Positions 43,641 through 55,284 of a stretch of DNA of 64,000 nt are shown here, piece after piece (the first letter of the stretch is position 1; every line of letters begins with the position of its first letter). The notes under the pieces were generated by a model. That model saw only the letters and a list, made by a program, of their open reading frames with translations, was not told where the DNA came from and searched no databases. The position numbers and the translations under genes were made by a program. Source of the DNA: Channallabes apus (Eukaryota; Chordata; Actinopteri; Siluriformes; Clariidae); contig CM060104.1 in NCBI GenBank assembly GCA_030522415.1, positions 22,313,325 to 22,377,324 on the forward strand. The letters run 5' to 3'.

Positions 43641-44915
43641 TGTTCTATCATAAATATGTGATATATCATATACAATACAATACCTACATAACTAATTAAT
43701 TTGTTCTACAATACACAAAACAATTACAAGGATGCTGATAGTGGCATGAAAAAAACATGAATAATATAAAATAAAGTATATATAAAATATAACGAAACAG
43801 ATAAATAATAGAGCAAAATTTTAATGAATAAAGGCATGAGTTTAAACAAACAAAGTGGGCTAAAAAAAACTATGATCGAGTCCAGAGAAAATTGATATTA
43901 ATCTACTTTAAAACTAGGTGTAAGTTTATTATTCTTCCACTTCAGTGAACTTAAAATTAACTATTGTTGCTTACCTTAGCCTAGTCTACTGCACACAAAA
44001 TGGCCACAATGGTGTGATATCCATACCTAAAAATACATGTTAATTAAAACATTTGAATTGTACTGGTTTATTTTGTACATCAGCAAGCCTGCAATACAAC
44101 GACCCAGCGTAAAATGGTTATATAACACAAAAACATTGATCTGAATGCCGGGAAACTTTGGCTCTTCCTTCAGATCCCCGACCCAAGATGGCGGCGATGT
44201 TGACGTATGCTTAGAGGCCCAAGGCGTCATCTAGTCAGTATATATATCTATGACAAGGGCTAACTGCTAGTCTTCTGGTCCGCCTCCGTTTGCCCGTGAC
44301 AGTTGCGTTAACAAAAGCACTCGCGCTCTGGTAACCTAGCAACGTAGGGAGTGATACACTAACAGCCAACCATGTAACATTATGGTTGCGCCATATCGTT
44401 GTCTCGTGCTGGTCTGCTGGATTCCTCTTCAAAAGCAGAAAATGCACTTTGCACGATTTTATTACACTTTATTAAGCATTTCTTACATTTTCTTTCATTT
44501 TGCACCTTAAATGTTAAGAGATAATTAAGTGCTCATTGTGACTTTAGACTTATGTTTATATTTTATTCATACTATGATTATACTATGATCAGAGGAAGGT
44601 TAAGTTTAAAATAAAAATGTTTAAATGTAATATATTTTTCTCCTGGTTTTTTTAAATGGGTCATAAAAAATATAAATAATTACCGATATCGACCAATATG
44701 TAACACTGATATCGTGATATAGTTTTCAGCCATATCGCCCAGCCCTATGATCACAACCCCCTCCGAACGACCATGTCATGAATCACTGACCACCTCAGAA
44801 GTTCCCTTCAATGTATGCTGATATGATGTTTGCAAGTATTTTTAATCACCATTCAAAGACTTACAATTCATTTAGTTTAGGTTTATAGCAGGTGTCATCA
44901 GTTTTGTTCCCTGTA
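43641..44915. other. AT-rich stretch with a hAT-like terminal fragment
   Basis: At 44700-44748 the inverted sequence tagggctgggcgatatggct followed by atatcacgatatcagtg resembles the end of a common fish hAT-type element. An aagatggcggcgatgttgac block lies at about 44187. No gene recognised. Confidence 0.45.
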
Positions 44916-45545
44916 TTAACATTCCAAGAATAGCTTTGTTGCATTCTTTGTGCATATGCCACAGACACGCCGCTTACAGGTCTGGCAGATATTAGAGCTT
45001 TTGTTCCCTGCGCATCTGCCAATTTGGCACTGCCTCCTTTTCGCAGGTGGAGAAGGAGTTTCAGGTAAAGGTCGCTTGCATGCCATTGCCCCTGCTGCCT
45101 TTGCCGTTTTCTGGTGCGCACATAGCTCCTTTACTCCTCCTGCTTATGGTCACATTTATGGACTGTTTATATAGAATTAGTGCATTAATTGCCGCCAGGT
45201 CTAGGAGGTTGTAAAACACAAGCCAGCACCGGGTGCCTCCCTTTACTGAACAGCCGCACCATTTGATCCATAATATAGTAGGAAATTGTTTCAGGCAGTT
45301 TCTTTTCGCCGTTATCAGTTGAAACTGCCTGATACATTGTGCTCAGAACGCATATATTTTTCTTTCGTTTTGCCTGTTAAATCATGAGCGTTATATTTCT
45401 TCCTTTCCCCAGGAAATGCTCCACAATATGCATTACAATGGTGTCTGATAACCGCTGACCAGCCACCATACTGTCGTATTTCCCTAGATAGGGAATTGCG
45501 TTCAACATGTATTTTGTTTCAACATCAGCGGCCACCCAGCACCCA
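44916..45545 (-). pseudogene. piggyBac transposase pseudogene
   Basis: DDE-type TTAA transposase. The minus strand near 45530-45400 reads DVETKYMLNAIPYLGKYDSM, VAGQRLSDTIVMHIVEHFLG and KGRNIT, then a stop. Further on come KKNICVLSTMYQAVSTDNGE, a MDQMVRLFS piece of the xxDxMDQMxRxYS motif, and, after another shift, the C-terminal cysteine domain QCQIGRCAGNKSSNICQTCK, RRVCGICTKN, ending at 44916. The stretch between KGRNIT and KKNICVL is deleted. N-terminal half and terminal repeats not found. Confidence 0.8.
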
Positions 45546-46923
45546 CACCAAACTTGTCATCTATATAATCATTATCGAGGACGACATCATATAAATAGGA
45601 TACAATAATTTTCTAATTTATTTTAATTTAGAAACCCCTAGTATTATATAGGCTTGTAATCTGTAAAAAATAAATAATAAAATAAATACATCTCTGTACA
45701 TCTTGTAAATTAATCGAATCATTTTCGAAATGTTATAAGCATTTCAATATGTTATATATTTTATAATGGTATTAGTTTTTGTTTCAATAAATATTATATA
45801 TTTAATATCCGTAGCGTAATATTTCCACAGCAGCAGTGACAGGTATCCGAGGTGCTTTTGTTACCATAACGGAAAAGTGAAGTTGTTCAACTGTTTAGTG
45901 TCACTCTGCAGATGTTACACCTCGTGTAGTTACCGAAATCTTTGGTTTAGTTCTCATTGATTGCCTAGCAACACCGAACAAAACGAAGCATAATCGTGGT
46001 GTTTGCTTCGGTTATGACATAGCATAGTTTATTATCTGCTGTGGTAGATCTGATTTATTCAAACCCAATAATAAAGCTTTATATCCACAGGATGGGTCAT
46101 TACATTGTTTTAGTGATAATTTCACGGAAATGAGTTCAGAACTAAATCACTGCTCCTGCCCCATCTAAAGCACTGTCACACTAAAAAAAACATCCGAGAA
46201 GTTCAGAAGCTTCAAATAGAATGAACAAACTAATGAATTTTCTCAAAACGTTATAAAATTAAGTATTGTATTCTCTACAAGTTCACTAACTGCACAGACT
46301 AAACTGTTATCTTCTTGTACTATTATAAAAATTTGAAATATAAACAAACAAAATACAGCTTTTTTTCTCAGAGGTAAACGGAAAAGTGAAGTTGTTCAGC
46401 TGTTTAGTGTCACTATGTCATAGACAGGGAAACAAAATAAAATATCCTTAATCCAGATTTTATTAATCAACGACATAATATTTATCTTAGCTGGATGTTC
46501 TAATTCTCAAAAACGTTTAACCTAAAGTAAGACTTTAACTTTAAGTCACACTGTAACTAGAATATTTACAAAACTGAACGGTTATCTTATGAATAAAAGT
46601 TAAAGCAGATGGGCTATAGAACAGCTCATATTATGGTTTTTATATATATATATTTTTTTTTTATCGTAAATGATCAGCTCTAAGTAGATAAATATAGTCA
46701 AATTTACTATAGGCTTTTACTATAGTGGATTCCTGCCAACAGGACAAGAACTTAAAAATGTAACACTTAGCTCTTAGATTTGGTTTATGATAATCTTATA
46801 GTAGAAAACACGAGGTAAATATGACTATATTCATTTACTTAGGCTTTTACTATAGGCTTTACGTAGGGGTCCGTCAGACAACGGTAATTTGTCCTCAGTC
46901 TGTCAAATTCAGAGGACGTGGAC
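45546..46923 (-). repeat. Dispersed repeat blocks A-C, inverted copies
   Basis: Contains the inverted counterparts of 29560-29760 (46440-46640), 36100-36372 (46690-46975) and 35915-35985 (46130-46250). A short block acggaaaagtgaagttgttc occurs twice (about 45869 and 46378). No reading frame. Confidence 0.7.
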
Positions 46924-48270
46924 TCATCGCTGTGCTTGTTGTAACTGAAAAAAACGCTGCAATTTCTTCAAAGTCGGGAATGAATGATGAATTGTCGATA
47001 TTTCACGGAAGCGCATATTCAGTCCTTCAATACACCACAAGGTGCTACTTGGACACATCATCGGTGATGAACCCGAGGTCATAGGATGTCTTTGATCATC
47101 AAACACCCTCGCTCGGGCGACCCAGCCGGGGGTGATCAGCCCCCGACTTGTGTCTAAGTGGCCCACTACTCCACGGATCCCCTCCCCTCTTCTTGAGGCC
47201 TTCTCAGCAGCCTCTATGATGGTTTTGATGACTCTTCTGCACAGCTGCCCTTTTACTCCAAGGAGTTTAAGCATGCGGGGTAATGATTGTCCCGCAAAGC
47301 CCCGGCACCCAACCTCCACTGGCTCGCAGCGAGCTTTCCAGCCTTTGTTACGGCATTCCACCACTATCCAATCTGTCTTCCCAGGGACAGTAAGCTCAAC
47401 CAGGACCACTTGCTTTGATGCGTTAGATGTTAACACCATGTCTGGGCGCAATGAAGTGGTCAAGATGTATTCTGGGAACTTGACCTGTCTCTCCAGGTCA
47501 GCTTGGAGTTTCCAATCTTGAGCAGTATTGATAAGCCCTCCAGGTGGACTTGGCCGTTGTTGTACCTTCTCCCCAGCTCTGACGAAGGTGATGGACTGCT
47601 TGGAGGTGTGTTGGTATTTGCAGTTGGTGATTGCCGCGCTGACTGTGTCTGCCGCCAGCGGTACCGCCCTTCCCCCAAGGCCTTTGGACAGCAGCTGAGG
47701 ATGTGCTCCAATGTGTCTCTCTTTTTGCATAACTGGCATGCAGCGGTGTTTGAAAAGCCCCACCGCAGTAAATTTGGTTGGACTTGGAAGAACATCGTAC
47801 ACGGATTGTATCAGGAACTTGATGTTCTGGGGTTCGCATCCCCAGAGCTCTGACCAGGTGATTTTACGCTGTTCGGCGTGCTCCCACCTTGTCCAGGCGC
47901 CTTGCTGGTACATGGCCACCATCTTGATCCTGAAAACTTCTTCCACCTCTGCTCTTACCTCGTCCTGCACCATTTGGCATTTCTCCCTTCCACTCGCCTT
48001 CTCGTAGCGGGGTTACCAACCAGGACGTTATGCTGCAGACGTGCATCAGCTCTGCTGACGGCTTCCTGTACCTTCCACTTTCTTCCTGTCTTCACCATGA
48101 TTCCTGCGGAAGCAACCTTTGTATCAGAGGAGTCCCGTTACATCATCACCTCCCTGGCGCATGTAACCTTAAACTCTTCTGACAGGCCGCTGATGGGAAG
48201 CTGCAGAATGGTGGAATTGCCATACAGGGCAATGCTACTAATCGCGGGAGCCCAAGCCACCTCCGGAGGA
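46924..48270 (-). pseudogene. LINE ORF, C-terminal zinc-knuckle and nuclease-like part
   Basis: The minus strand reads, in two overlapping frames, REKCQMVQDEVRAEVEEVFR, ARTRWEHAEQRKITWSEL-like text, then CQLCKKRDTLEHILSCCPKA (cysteine-histidine motif). Next come SLRPDMVLTSNASKQVVLVE and LTVPGKTDW, which match the PD...ELTVPWE pattern of restriction-like endonucleases in R2/HERO-type LINEs, and EPVEVGCRGFAGQSLPRML. The run after ELTVPGKTDW is shortened relative to relatives. The clade assignment is by motif memory only. Confidence 0.65.
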
Positions 48271-48374
48271 ACTTGCTGACGTTCCAGTGTCTCCACAATG
48301 GTCATGGGCACCTCGTAGACAAGTAGGGGCCAAAGAATCTTTAGCAGAACTCCATGTTTGTATATGCGGACATA

Positions 48375-48890
48375 TTATTTCACTAGTTTTGACGCGTATC
48401 TTTAATTTGAAGTTTCACTCACACAACAGAAGTCCGATGATCTCTTTGTCTCTTGTAGTTATTTTGTCAGCATCAAAGAATCAACACTTCATACAGTCAT
48501 CTTGAGTAAATCCACTGTGATTACAACACCAGTTGCTGTATCTTATAAATTTCTTGGATTGCTTCGATTAGCTTACGCATATAACAACACTTTTGTTGTA
48601 TATGTCTGCTTACGGGTAGCTTACGGTCAAAAGCTTGTGTTTCCGTAGCCTTCCGCATCTAAACTGAAACTTTCTATCATGCGATAGTCATACAAATACA
48701 TGTCATAGTGGAATGACATCACAGACTAACTTACGATTGTCAAAATGGATGCTTAACTAACAAATTTAAAGCTTATGACTTATGTAATAAACTTAATGCT
48801 TAATGCTTTACTAATGAATAGAATAAGGTAAAATAACATGAAATAAAATAAATAAACACAACAACAAATTCATAACAAGTACGATATGGC
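48375..48890. other. Unidentified insert within the LINE
   Basis: It separates TWIYQQ (48905) from the continuing thumb/nuclease text beginning near 48330. AT-rich, without a reading frame or recognised ends. Confidence 0.45.
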
Positions 48891-48899
48891 TCTTACATT

Positions 48900-50240
48900 G
48901 TTGATAGATCCAGGTTTTAAATTTCCCTGGTAGCCCCGACTTGTCTATTGCTGCAATCCATATTGTCAAATCATCCCTGATTTGCTGTAGTGCTTCTGTG
49001 TCTCTTAGGGAGCTATTGAAAATCTTGCCCAGGCTCTTGACAGGTTTTTCCGTCACCAATAGAATTGGTGTCCCTCCTATGGTAAAGCGGAACCGGTCAA
49101 CCACTCTGCCTTTCTTTAGGACCAGAGACCTGGATTTGACCGGCTTGAAGCCATCTGCAGCCTGGAACAGAGGTTGTAGTCACTCTGAGGTCGTCCATGA
49201 AGGCTCTTATAGGGGGTTGACGAGTGCCAGAGTTTGATAAGGGTCCTCTGCACTCCACCTCTGCTGATTTCACAATCATGTTCATAGCCAAGGAGAAGAG
49301 TGGCACTGAGATGGTGCAGCCTGTTATAATACCCTTCTCCAGTCATTGACAGGCAGATGTTAATGATCCCGATGTTACCCTCAGTTGGAAGTTGTCGTAA
49401 TAATCCAAAATGAGGTTGGTGATGTTCTTTGGCACATGATGTCTTGTCAGTGCGGTTTCGACCAGCTTGTGAGGAATGGATCCATAGGCATTTGTAAGGT
49501 CCAGCCAGAGTGTTGCGAAATCTCCTCTTTTTTCCCTTGCCTCCCTGATCAGCTGGGATCCCACTCCAGTGTGTTCCAGGCATCCCAGTATGCCTTGGAC
49601 TCCCCCTTCTGCACTGAAGTGTCAATGTAACCGTTTTTCAGGAGGAATTCCATTAGCCGTTGGGACAGTATCTTAAAAAAAGATCTTCCCCTCAGGACAA
49701 CAACGAGATGATACGGAACTGCTCGATGTTACTGGCCTCCTCTTCCCTGGGAATCCAGATTCCTTCAGCTGACCTCCATTGGGCAGCGACCCTTCCCCTT
49801 TGCCAGATCACCTTGATGATCCTCCAGAGTCGTACAAGGAGCTTGGGGCACTGCTTGTAAACTCTGTATGAGACTCCGCTGGATCTTGGAGAGGAGCTTG
49901 ATCTGGAGGCCATTACTGCTTCCTTGACCTCTTTCAGGGTGGGCTCTGAGGTGTTAAACTTGACAGAGGGCTCTGTCGGCTTAACCAGTGCATCGCAAGG
50001 GCCCAGTTCTTGTTCTCTTAAAGGGTCACCAAAGGTGATATTGAGGTGGTGATTGATCTCCTCTATAGTACACGACAAGTTGCCACTCTTCTTCTGCCTG
50101 AAAAGTCGCTTGGTGAAGCTGAACGGGTTATTGATGAATGCCTTGCGCTTCTTGGCCCTCTCTTTTCCTTTCTTTCTGTTCCACTCGGCTCGTCTGAGTG
50201 TGACAAGCTTTGTTCTCACGATCTTCCTGAGCTCAGACAA
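48900..50240 (-). pseudogene. LINE reverse transcriptase domain
   Basis: The frame from 50240 has LKEVKEAVMASRSSSSPRSS, GVSYRVYKQCPKLLVRLWRI, WIPREEEASNIEQFRIISLL. After shifts: FATLWLDLTNAYGSIPHKLV (first catalytic Asp), then SVPLFSLAMNMIVKSAEVEC and PPIRAFMDDLRV (catalytic FMDD at 49201-49187). It ends with VDRFRFTIGGTPILLVTEKP, VKSLGKIF. The motif order is that of a non-LTR RT. At least three frame changes. Confidence 0.8.
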
Positions 50241-50463
50241 GGCACTTCTCTCCTCCTCCTTTGCTACTCTAAACTAGCACTTAAGAGTTTTCAGCTCCTG
50301 CCAAAGCTGACTGATCTTTTTCTCCCGCCGGTTGGGTCTTGCTGATTTGCTGCCCATTGACCGTTCTTCCACCCCAAACCGCTCTGCACCAAAGGTCATT
50401 ATGAGGGTGCACATAGCGAGGAGTTTGTGATCTGCGTCGCCCTTTGATGTTGTCTCCATGATC

Positions 50464-50760
50464 TTATCTAAGTCCTCGTCCAGCTGGGGTCACTCCTTGC
50501 TGTTGGCAGCAGGCCACTTCACCCAATGATGTTCTGGTTTTCCACTCTGAAGGGTGACTAGTGCAGCTTGGAGTTTCCGGGGCACTGTGGGGTGACTCCG
50601 GGCCTGGATCCTCCTCCGTCTTACCAGGGTCAGTGACAAGCACTTTGTTACTAGTGCATGCCACTACACCTATGCGTTGCCTTACTTGTCCTCCCTTCAG
50701 GCAGGCCATCTTGGTCTGGTGAATTTTCAGAACTGTTGGGTTTTTGCAAACCTTGCCGCA
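50464..50760 (-). pseudogene. LINE N-terminal zinc-finger region
   Basis: The minus strand reads CFCGKVCKNPTVLKIHQTKM then AC, a Cys/His cluster like the N-terminal zinc finger of RLE-type LINEs, followed by a proline-rich stretch PGKTEEDPGPESPHSAPETP. It precedes the RT piece in the right order. Confidence 0.6.
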
Positions 50761-51043
50761 AAAGCAGACTGTGCTCTTTGTCGAATGTCCATTAGCTAAG
50801 TTTGTTACCAGTTGTTCTGTTCATTTGGGATTCTCATTCTCCCCCCCTCTCGGGAATCCCTGGGGGTGTGCTTCGGAAGGGTTCGTCGTAGCTTATTTTG
50901 GGGTGCTCCTTCACAGGAGCTGCAGTCGGTTGCCATCTTTCCGAGCAGTCAACTGTCTCTCTAGTCGTCACCATCCTATTCATGGTGGTCATCCAGTCTT
51001 TCCCGGCTGTCACTGGCAAGGCCAGATACAATAGTTCTTCCAT

Positions 51044-51165
51044 ACACAAAAGGTACTACTTGGACACATCATCAGTGATGAACCCGAGGTCATAGGATGT
51101 TTCGGGTCTTTGATCATCAAACACCCTCGCTCGGGCGACCCTCTATGATGGTTTTGATGATAGTT
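51044..51165 (-). repeat. 3' tail of another copy of the same LINE, head-to-tail
   Basis: ggtactacttggacacatca, gtgatgaacccgaggtcata, aaacaccctcgctcgggcg matches 47041-47118 almost base for base, then joins tctatgatggttttgatga (47210 in the main copy) with about 90 bp deleted. Confidence 0.8.
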
Positions 51166-51499
51166 TTTCTATATATGAAGTTTATATATATATTAATGTT
51201 GTAAACTGAGATAGTTAAATATACGAACTGGATGATGCATAGATAGTATGTGTGATCCCTTGCGCCATCTGCTGAAAGGAATGAGAATCGCAGGTTGGAA
51301 AAGGCAGGAAACGTCATGCCGCCGTGCAGCTGTCAGAATAGCTTTATACTGGCTTTTACTGGTGCGATTTTAGAAAATATAAGCATGCAGGGTGATTAAG
51401 CTCACAGATCTAGGAAAAGTCATGAAAGGAGGGTCCTGGAATTTGATCAAGTGTAAAAAATATTTTTTCCCCCATTGCGGTCAAAATGACCGGTGCTCT
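51166..51499. other. Unassigned stretch
   Basis: AT-rich, then a mixed sequence leading into the gypsy-like remnant. Nothing recognised. Confidence 0.45.
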
Positions 51500-53370
51500 G
51501 CGCTTCTAGGCAGTGGATGCTTGCTTACAGTAGCAGAGCTGGAGCGCTACTGCCAGGAGGCTCTAGAGAAACTGGAGAGGGCTGTAACTGACTGTATTTT
51601 GAGGCAAGACGTTATATGGGAGAAGCAGATGAAGAAGCTGTGTCTCACGTTTACGTCCTCCAATCACTAGTTACACTGGTTACTGCCTACACCCCTGAAT
51701 CATCACACTCTCCTGCTATACATTCACCCAGTACACCAATCGCTGCGGCTACAGAAAAGGTACAGCATAAATGAAGTCATGTAACCTATGACATTCCTCC
51801 TTGTGACCCAGCTCCTTCATCTACTCAGCTTACCTCTTCAGTTTCTCCAACTACTTCCTCATTTTATTTCACAGCCAATGCATTAATAAGCATCCAGTAT
51901 CTAATGTCCTTCTCACATTCCTCAACTTTTTAAGCTGGTGTCTCTCATTATCCCGTCTCTCGTTGTCGACTGCTCATCCGCCTGGCGTCTAATGTCCAGG
52001 CATTAATGTCTAATGTCCTTCTCACATTCCTCAACTGTTAAAGCTGGTGTCTCTCATTTTCTCGTCTCTCATTGTCGACCGCTCATCCGCCTGGAGTTTC
52101 CCTCATTCAATGACGCCTCTGAGTCAGCGGACATTCTTAACTTCATAGAGCAATGTGAAAACTATTTGGAGTTCAGGTCACTGCCCAGCGCCGAGCTGAT
52201 AGGAACCCTCAGCACAGTGCAACAAGGACCCGCTCTGAGCTGGTGAAAGGCAGAAAAAGGCAAGGTAAAGGATTGGGAGTCTTTTAAACAGGCATTCATG
52301 GCTGCCTTTTTACCCGATGACTACTTGACTGAAGTGTTACAAGTGTGACAAGTTAAGGTCTCTGGTGCAACAGCCTGGCCAACGCCTGAGGGACTTCGCC
52401 TATGACTACTGAGCACTCTGTCTGAAGTGGAAGCCTGATATCTCGGAGGAAAAGCTGCTGAGTCGAATTCTGAGCAATATCAACTCTGGAGTGGCAGGTT
52501 GTATGAGAGGAACAGTCCACACCATGGAAAAGCTGGTGAAGGTGGGCTCACAGGTGGACTGTATGGGAGCTAAAGATTACTGACAGAAAGTGGGAAGTCA
52601 GCACAGCAAGGAGAACAGGAAAGGGGCTACAGAACGACCTCCATCGAAACACCTACCTGGACTTTCCATCGCCCAGCCCCATGTAGCACCTTCGCTTCTC
52701 CTGGTTCCAGTTTCAGTGCAAGGGAACGAGGTGACTGATACTGGGAGCACTTACACTCTCATGCAGAGACCCTATGGAGGCAGCTGGATGATCAGGCTCC
52801 CGTGGACACCGCTCAATCGCCCCAAGTGGCACAACACAGCTTGTAAGTTGAACACATACATCATGAGTGACTCTCACCTGGCTTTCTCTCTGATAGCAGG
52901 GTTGGACTTCAGCCACGGGAGCTGTCTTGAAGGTCGCTCAGGGAAGGTACGCTCAGGGAAGGACAGCAAGGGACTTCATACACCATCCATTCCTGCCTCT
53001 CCCAGTCAACTTCAACCCCTTGGACAAAGCAGCCGGCTACCTCACTCTCCCACCACCTACCTTGCAGTTATACTACGCATTGCCTCTAGAGTCTGCTCTC
53101 TTACAAATCACCTTAGCGTGTTCCGCTGACCCAACCAGTCACCTGAGTGAGCTAGTGAAGGCCCAACAGGAAGACGGGACAGTAACTCAGCTGTGCACAG
53201 GAGAGCATCTGAAGGAGGCGCAGAACCCTCGGATCGCCTTTGAACGGCACCATGGGGCATTATACTACAAGGTTCAAATAAAGCAGGGAGAGAAATTCCA
53301 ACTGGTGGTACCCCAATCTTTAACCCAGATGTTCTTGCGACACTACCATAACCTACCATAGTCACGTGAT
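51500..53370 (+). pseudogene. Gypsy-like gag-protease-integrase remnant
   Basis: Plus-strand pieces in order: coiled-coil-like AELERYCQEALEKLERAVTD (51531); gag RLEFPSFNDASESADILNFI (52097) to STVQQGPALSW then a stop; [20 protein letters not shown] (about 52270); protease VTDTGSTYTLMQ (DTGS, 52732) and LIAGLDF; a linker with HPFLPLPVNFNPL; then SELVKAQQEDGTVTQL, RIAFERHHGALYYKVQIKQG, FQLVVPQSLTQMFLRHYHNL, which looks like the start of the integrase zinc-binding domain (HYHN). It stops abruptly at about 53360. Only some 600 nt separate protease and integrase, so RT and RNase H are absent. No LTRs recognised. Confidence 0.7.
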
Positions 53371-53474
53371 CACACCTGAGCCAATGGTTATTGTCTGTGG
53401 AATTGTGGGTAATGGTCTCCATCATCTGTGCACATGTTTATTATAACACAGTGATCGCGTGTAAGCATATTTTA

Positions 53475-53477
<3 letters not shown>

Positions 53478-53508
<31 letters not shown>
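53478..53508. repeat. (GT)n microsatellite
   Basis: About fifteen GT units. Another gt-rich run lies at 53745-53820. Confidence 0.9.
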
Positions 53509-53837
53509 CACACCAGTTTAACTGGTGTACTAAACATCCCACCTGGAGAGGGGTGGGATCAGCAGGTGGTGGCAGCCCACATAAAGATGTATATTACATC
53601 ACCTGTACGTTATACCTCAATTTTAAATCTAAAGTAAAATTATAATGTTTAACATCATGTTAAGACCTTCAAAAAGCCCTGGTTATTGATGTCACTCAAT
53701 GTGGGCTGTGTTTGGGCCATCATCGCTTGTGTAGGATGTGTAGTGTGTGTAGGATGTGTGGGTAGTATGTGTGTGTGTGTATGTGTGCGCGCGCGTGCGT
53801 GTATGTGTGTGTATATGTGTGATAGGATGTTGTTGTT

Positions 53838-54025
53838 GGTCTTTCGGCTGCTCCCGGCAAGGGGTCGCCACAGCGGAATATCCAGTCCGCACGACAACTT
53901 GGGACAGGTTTTACGCCGGATGCCCTTCCTGGCGCAACCCTCCCATTTTATCCGGGCTTGGGACCGGCACTGCATCCAGTGGCTGGAGGGTTTGGGCACT
54001 GGCTGGGAATCGAACCCGAGATGTG
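53838..54025 (-). mobile_element. tRNA-headed SINE, inverted
   Basis: Inverted member of the family at 11214-11412. ctgctcccggcaaggggtcg, gttttacgccggatgccctt, then the inverted B box ggaatcgaacccgag. The A-box end is truncated. Confidence 0.8.
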
Positions 54026-54905
54026 TGTACTTAATAGTGCTGATGTCAGATGGCCCAAAATATCTGACTTTGTGTTACCCTGAGCCCATGACATGCATAT
54101 TAAGAATTGTTCAGCTCAGAGATCTACAGTAGAATGTACTGAATTTGACAGCTTTTCATGAGTCTGTTTTTTTGAGCATTTTAAGACCCCCAAATGGGCC
54201 AAAATTAAAAAAAAAAAGGTTCTAATCCTGAATCAATTCATGGCATCGGCACTATTAAAACAGCATTATCTGAGTGATGGTGATGTCATAGTCATGGCAT
54301 CATCGTGCTGTTGTAATCGTGCTTGGGCCGTAATGAAATGGAAGAATGGAAGATCCTGGCATGTCCTGGAAAATGTTTTGTATTGAACTGCTGCCATGAA
54401 ATTTTGATTGGATAATTGCATAAATGAAAAGGTCCTTGAATGTTGTATGGTGGAAATTACATTTTCATCCAGTTGTGTTGCATTACACAAATGTTTTCAG
54501 TAATATGCAGTCAATTCAAAATATTATTTTTAAAGTTTTTTTTCAAGCATCAAAATAGTGTTCTTTCTGCATGCTTAGTGTATTTGTATGCTTTACCGCA
54601 TGCTCGGGTCACTGTGGTCCTTTGATTTAAGTAGCTTGTATTATACATTATTTTAAAACACCTTACAGGTGACACATTTAAAAATATTTACATTTGCTGA
54701 TAGTTGTGTCTGGTACCTCTACTCACAACTGTATATATTGGAGGGCTTCATGAAGGTTACTGCCCATCTGCTGACAGCCATATTTTTTATTGCATTTAAA
54801 TGACTTGTTTGATAAATTTTTATTTAGTAGCATTATGATATAGGTTCCATGTTTGCACATTTGTGATTAAGGAATTAACTCTGGTCTTCCTATGTGTTTT
54901 TGAAG
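54026..54905 (+). other. tcf7 intronic sequence, nothing else recognised
   Basis: AT-rich sequence up to the acceptor AG at 54904-54905. No further exon identified. Confidence 0.5.
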
Positions 54906-55013
54906 GTTCTCTCACTCTCTTATTATGGGGCCATCTGGAATGCACCCTACAGGAATACCACACCCTGCTATAGTGCCCTCTTCAGGCAGGCAAGAGCATG
55001 ACCAGTTTGACAT
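54906..55013 (+). CDS. tcf7: tcf7 exon: region just N-terminal of the HMG box
   Basis: Exon of transcription factor 7 (TCF-1), a nuclear HMG-box effector of Wnt/beta-catenin signalling. After an acceptor AG the sequence reads FSHSLIMGPSGMHPTGI then PHPAIVPSSGRQEHDQFD. This follows human TCF7 (FTHPSLMLG..., IPHPAIVPPSGKQE) more closely than LEF1 or TCF7L2, as I recall them. The exon begins with one base completing a split codon and ends with two bases (AT) before the donor gtatgt at 55014. The next exon supplies the third base, giving Ile. 108 nt. Upstream exons (beta-catenin-binding domain etc.) were not found in the window. Confidence 0.85.
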
Positions 55014-55069
55014 GTATGTGTAAGAAAAAAAAATCTTAAATTTGCCTCTAGCTCTTAATTACTACTTTA

Positions 55070-55250
55070 ATTAAATTAATTTACATTCACTTATTAGTGC
55101 AGTGCTTTTAACAGTGGTTGTCACAAAGTATGTTTACAGAATAAAAATAAAATAAAATAAGGAAATATATAAAACTTGCACAAGGGGTCAGAATCACTGG
55201 CAACTCAGGAGCAGAGAGAGAGAGAGAGAGTTGGCTATACTCAGTTTTGT
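55070..55250 (-). repeat. Dispersed retroposon tail, like 1800-2035
   Basis: agtgcttttaacagtggttg, then ggggtcagaatcactggcaa, ctcaggagcagagagagaga. Same components as 1800-2035. Confidence 0.5.
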
Positions 55251-55284
55251 AATGTAACAGGTTGCTGGTGTGGGTTTTGGGAAA

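Larger units (their letters stand above)
47043..51043 (-). mobile_element. LINE with restriction-like endonuclease, interrupted and decayed
   Basis: Order on the minus strand: 5' region to about 51043, zinc finger at 50760-50690, RT at 50240-49100, a 500-bp insert at about 48375-48890, then the C-terminal nuclease region and the 3' tail ending near 47043. Multiple frameshifts. Confidence 0.7.

Noticed and set aside
44187..44245. Host gene start around aagatggcggcgatg
   Set aside because: The frame after the ATG closes quickly and there is no supporting exon; such text also occurs at LINE and transposon starts.
50995..51030. Possible upstream tcf7 exon
   Set aside because: The short open stretch is part of the 5' region of the RLE-type LINE and does not match TCF7 text.
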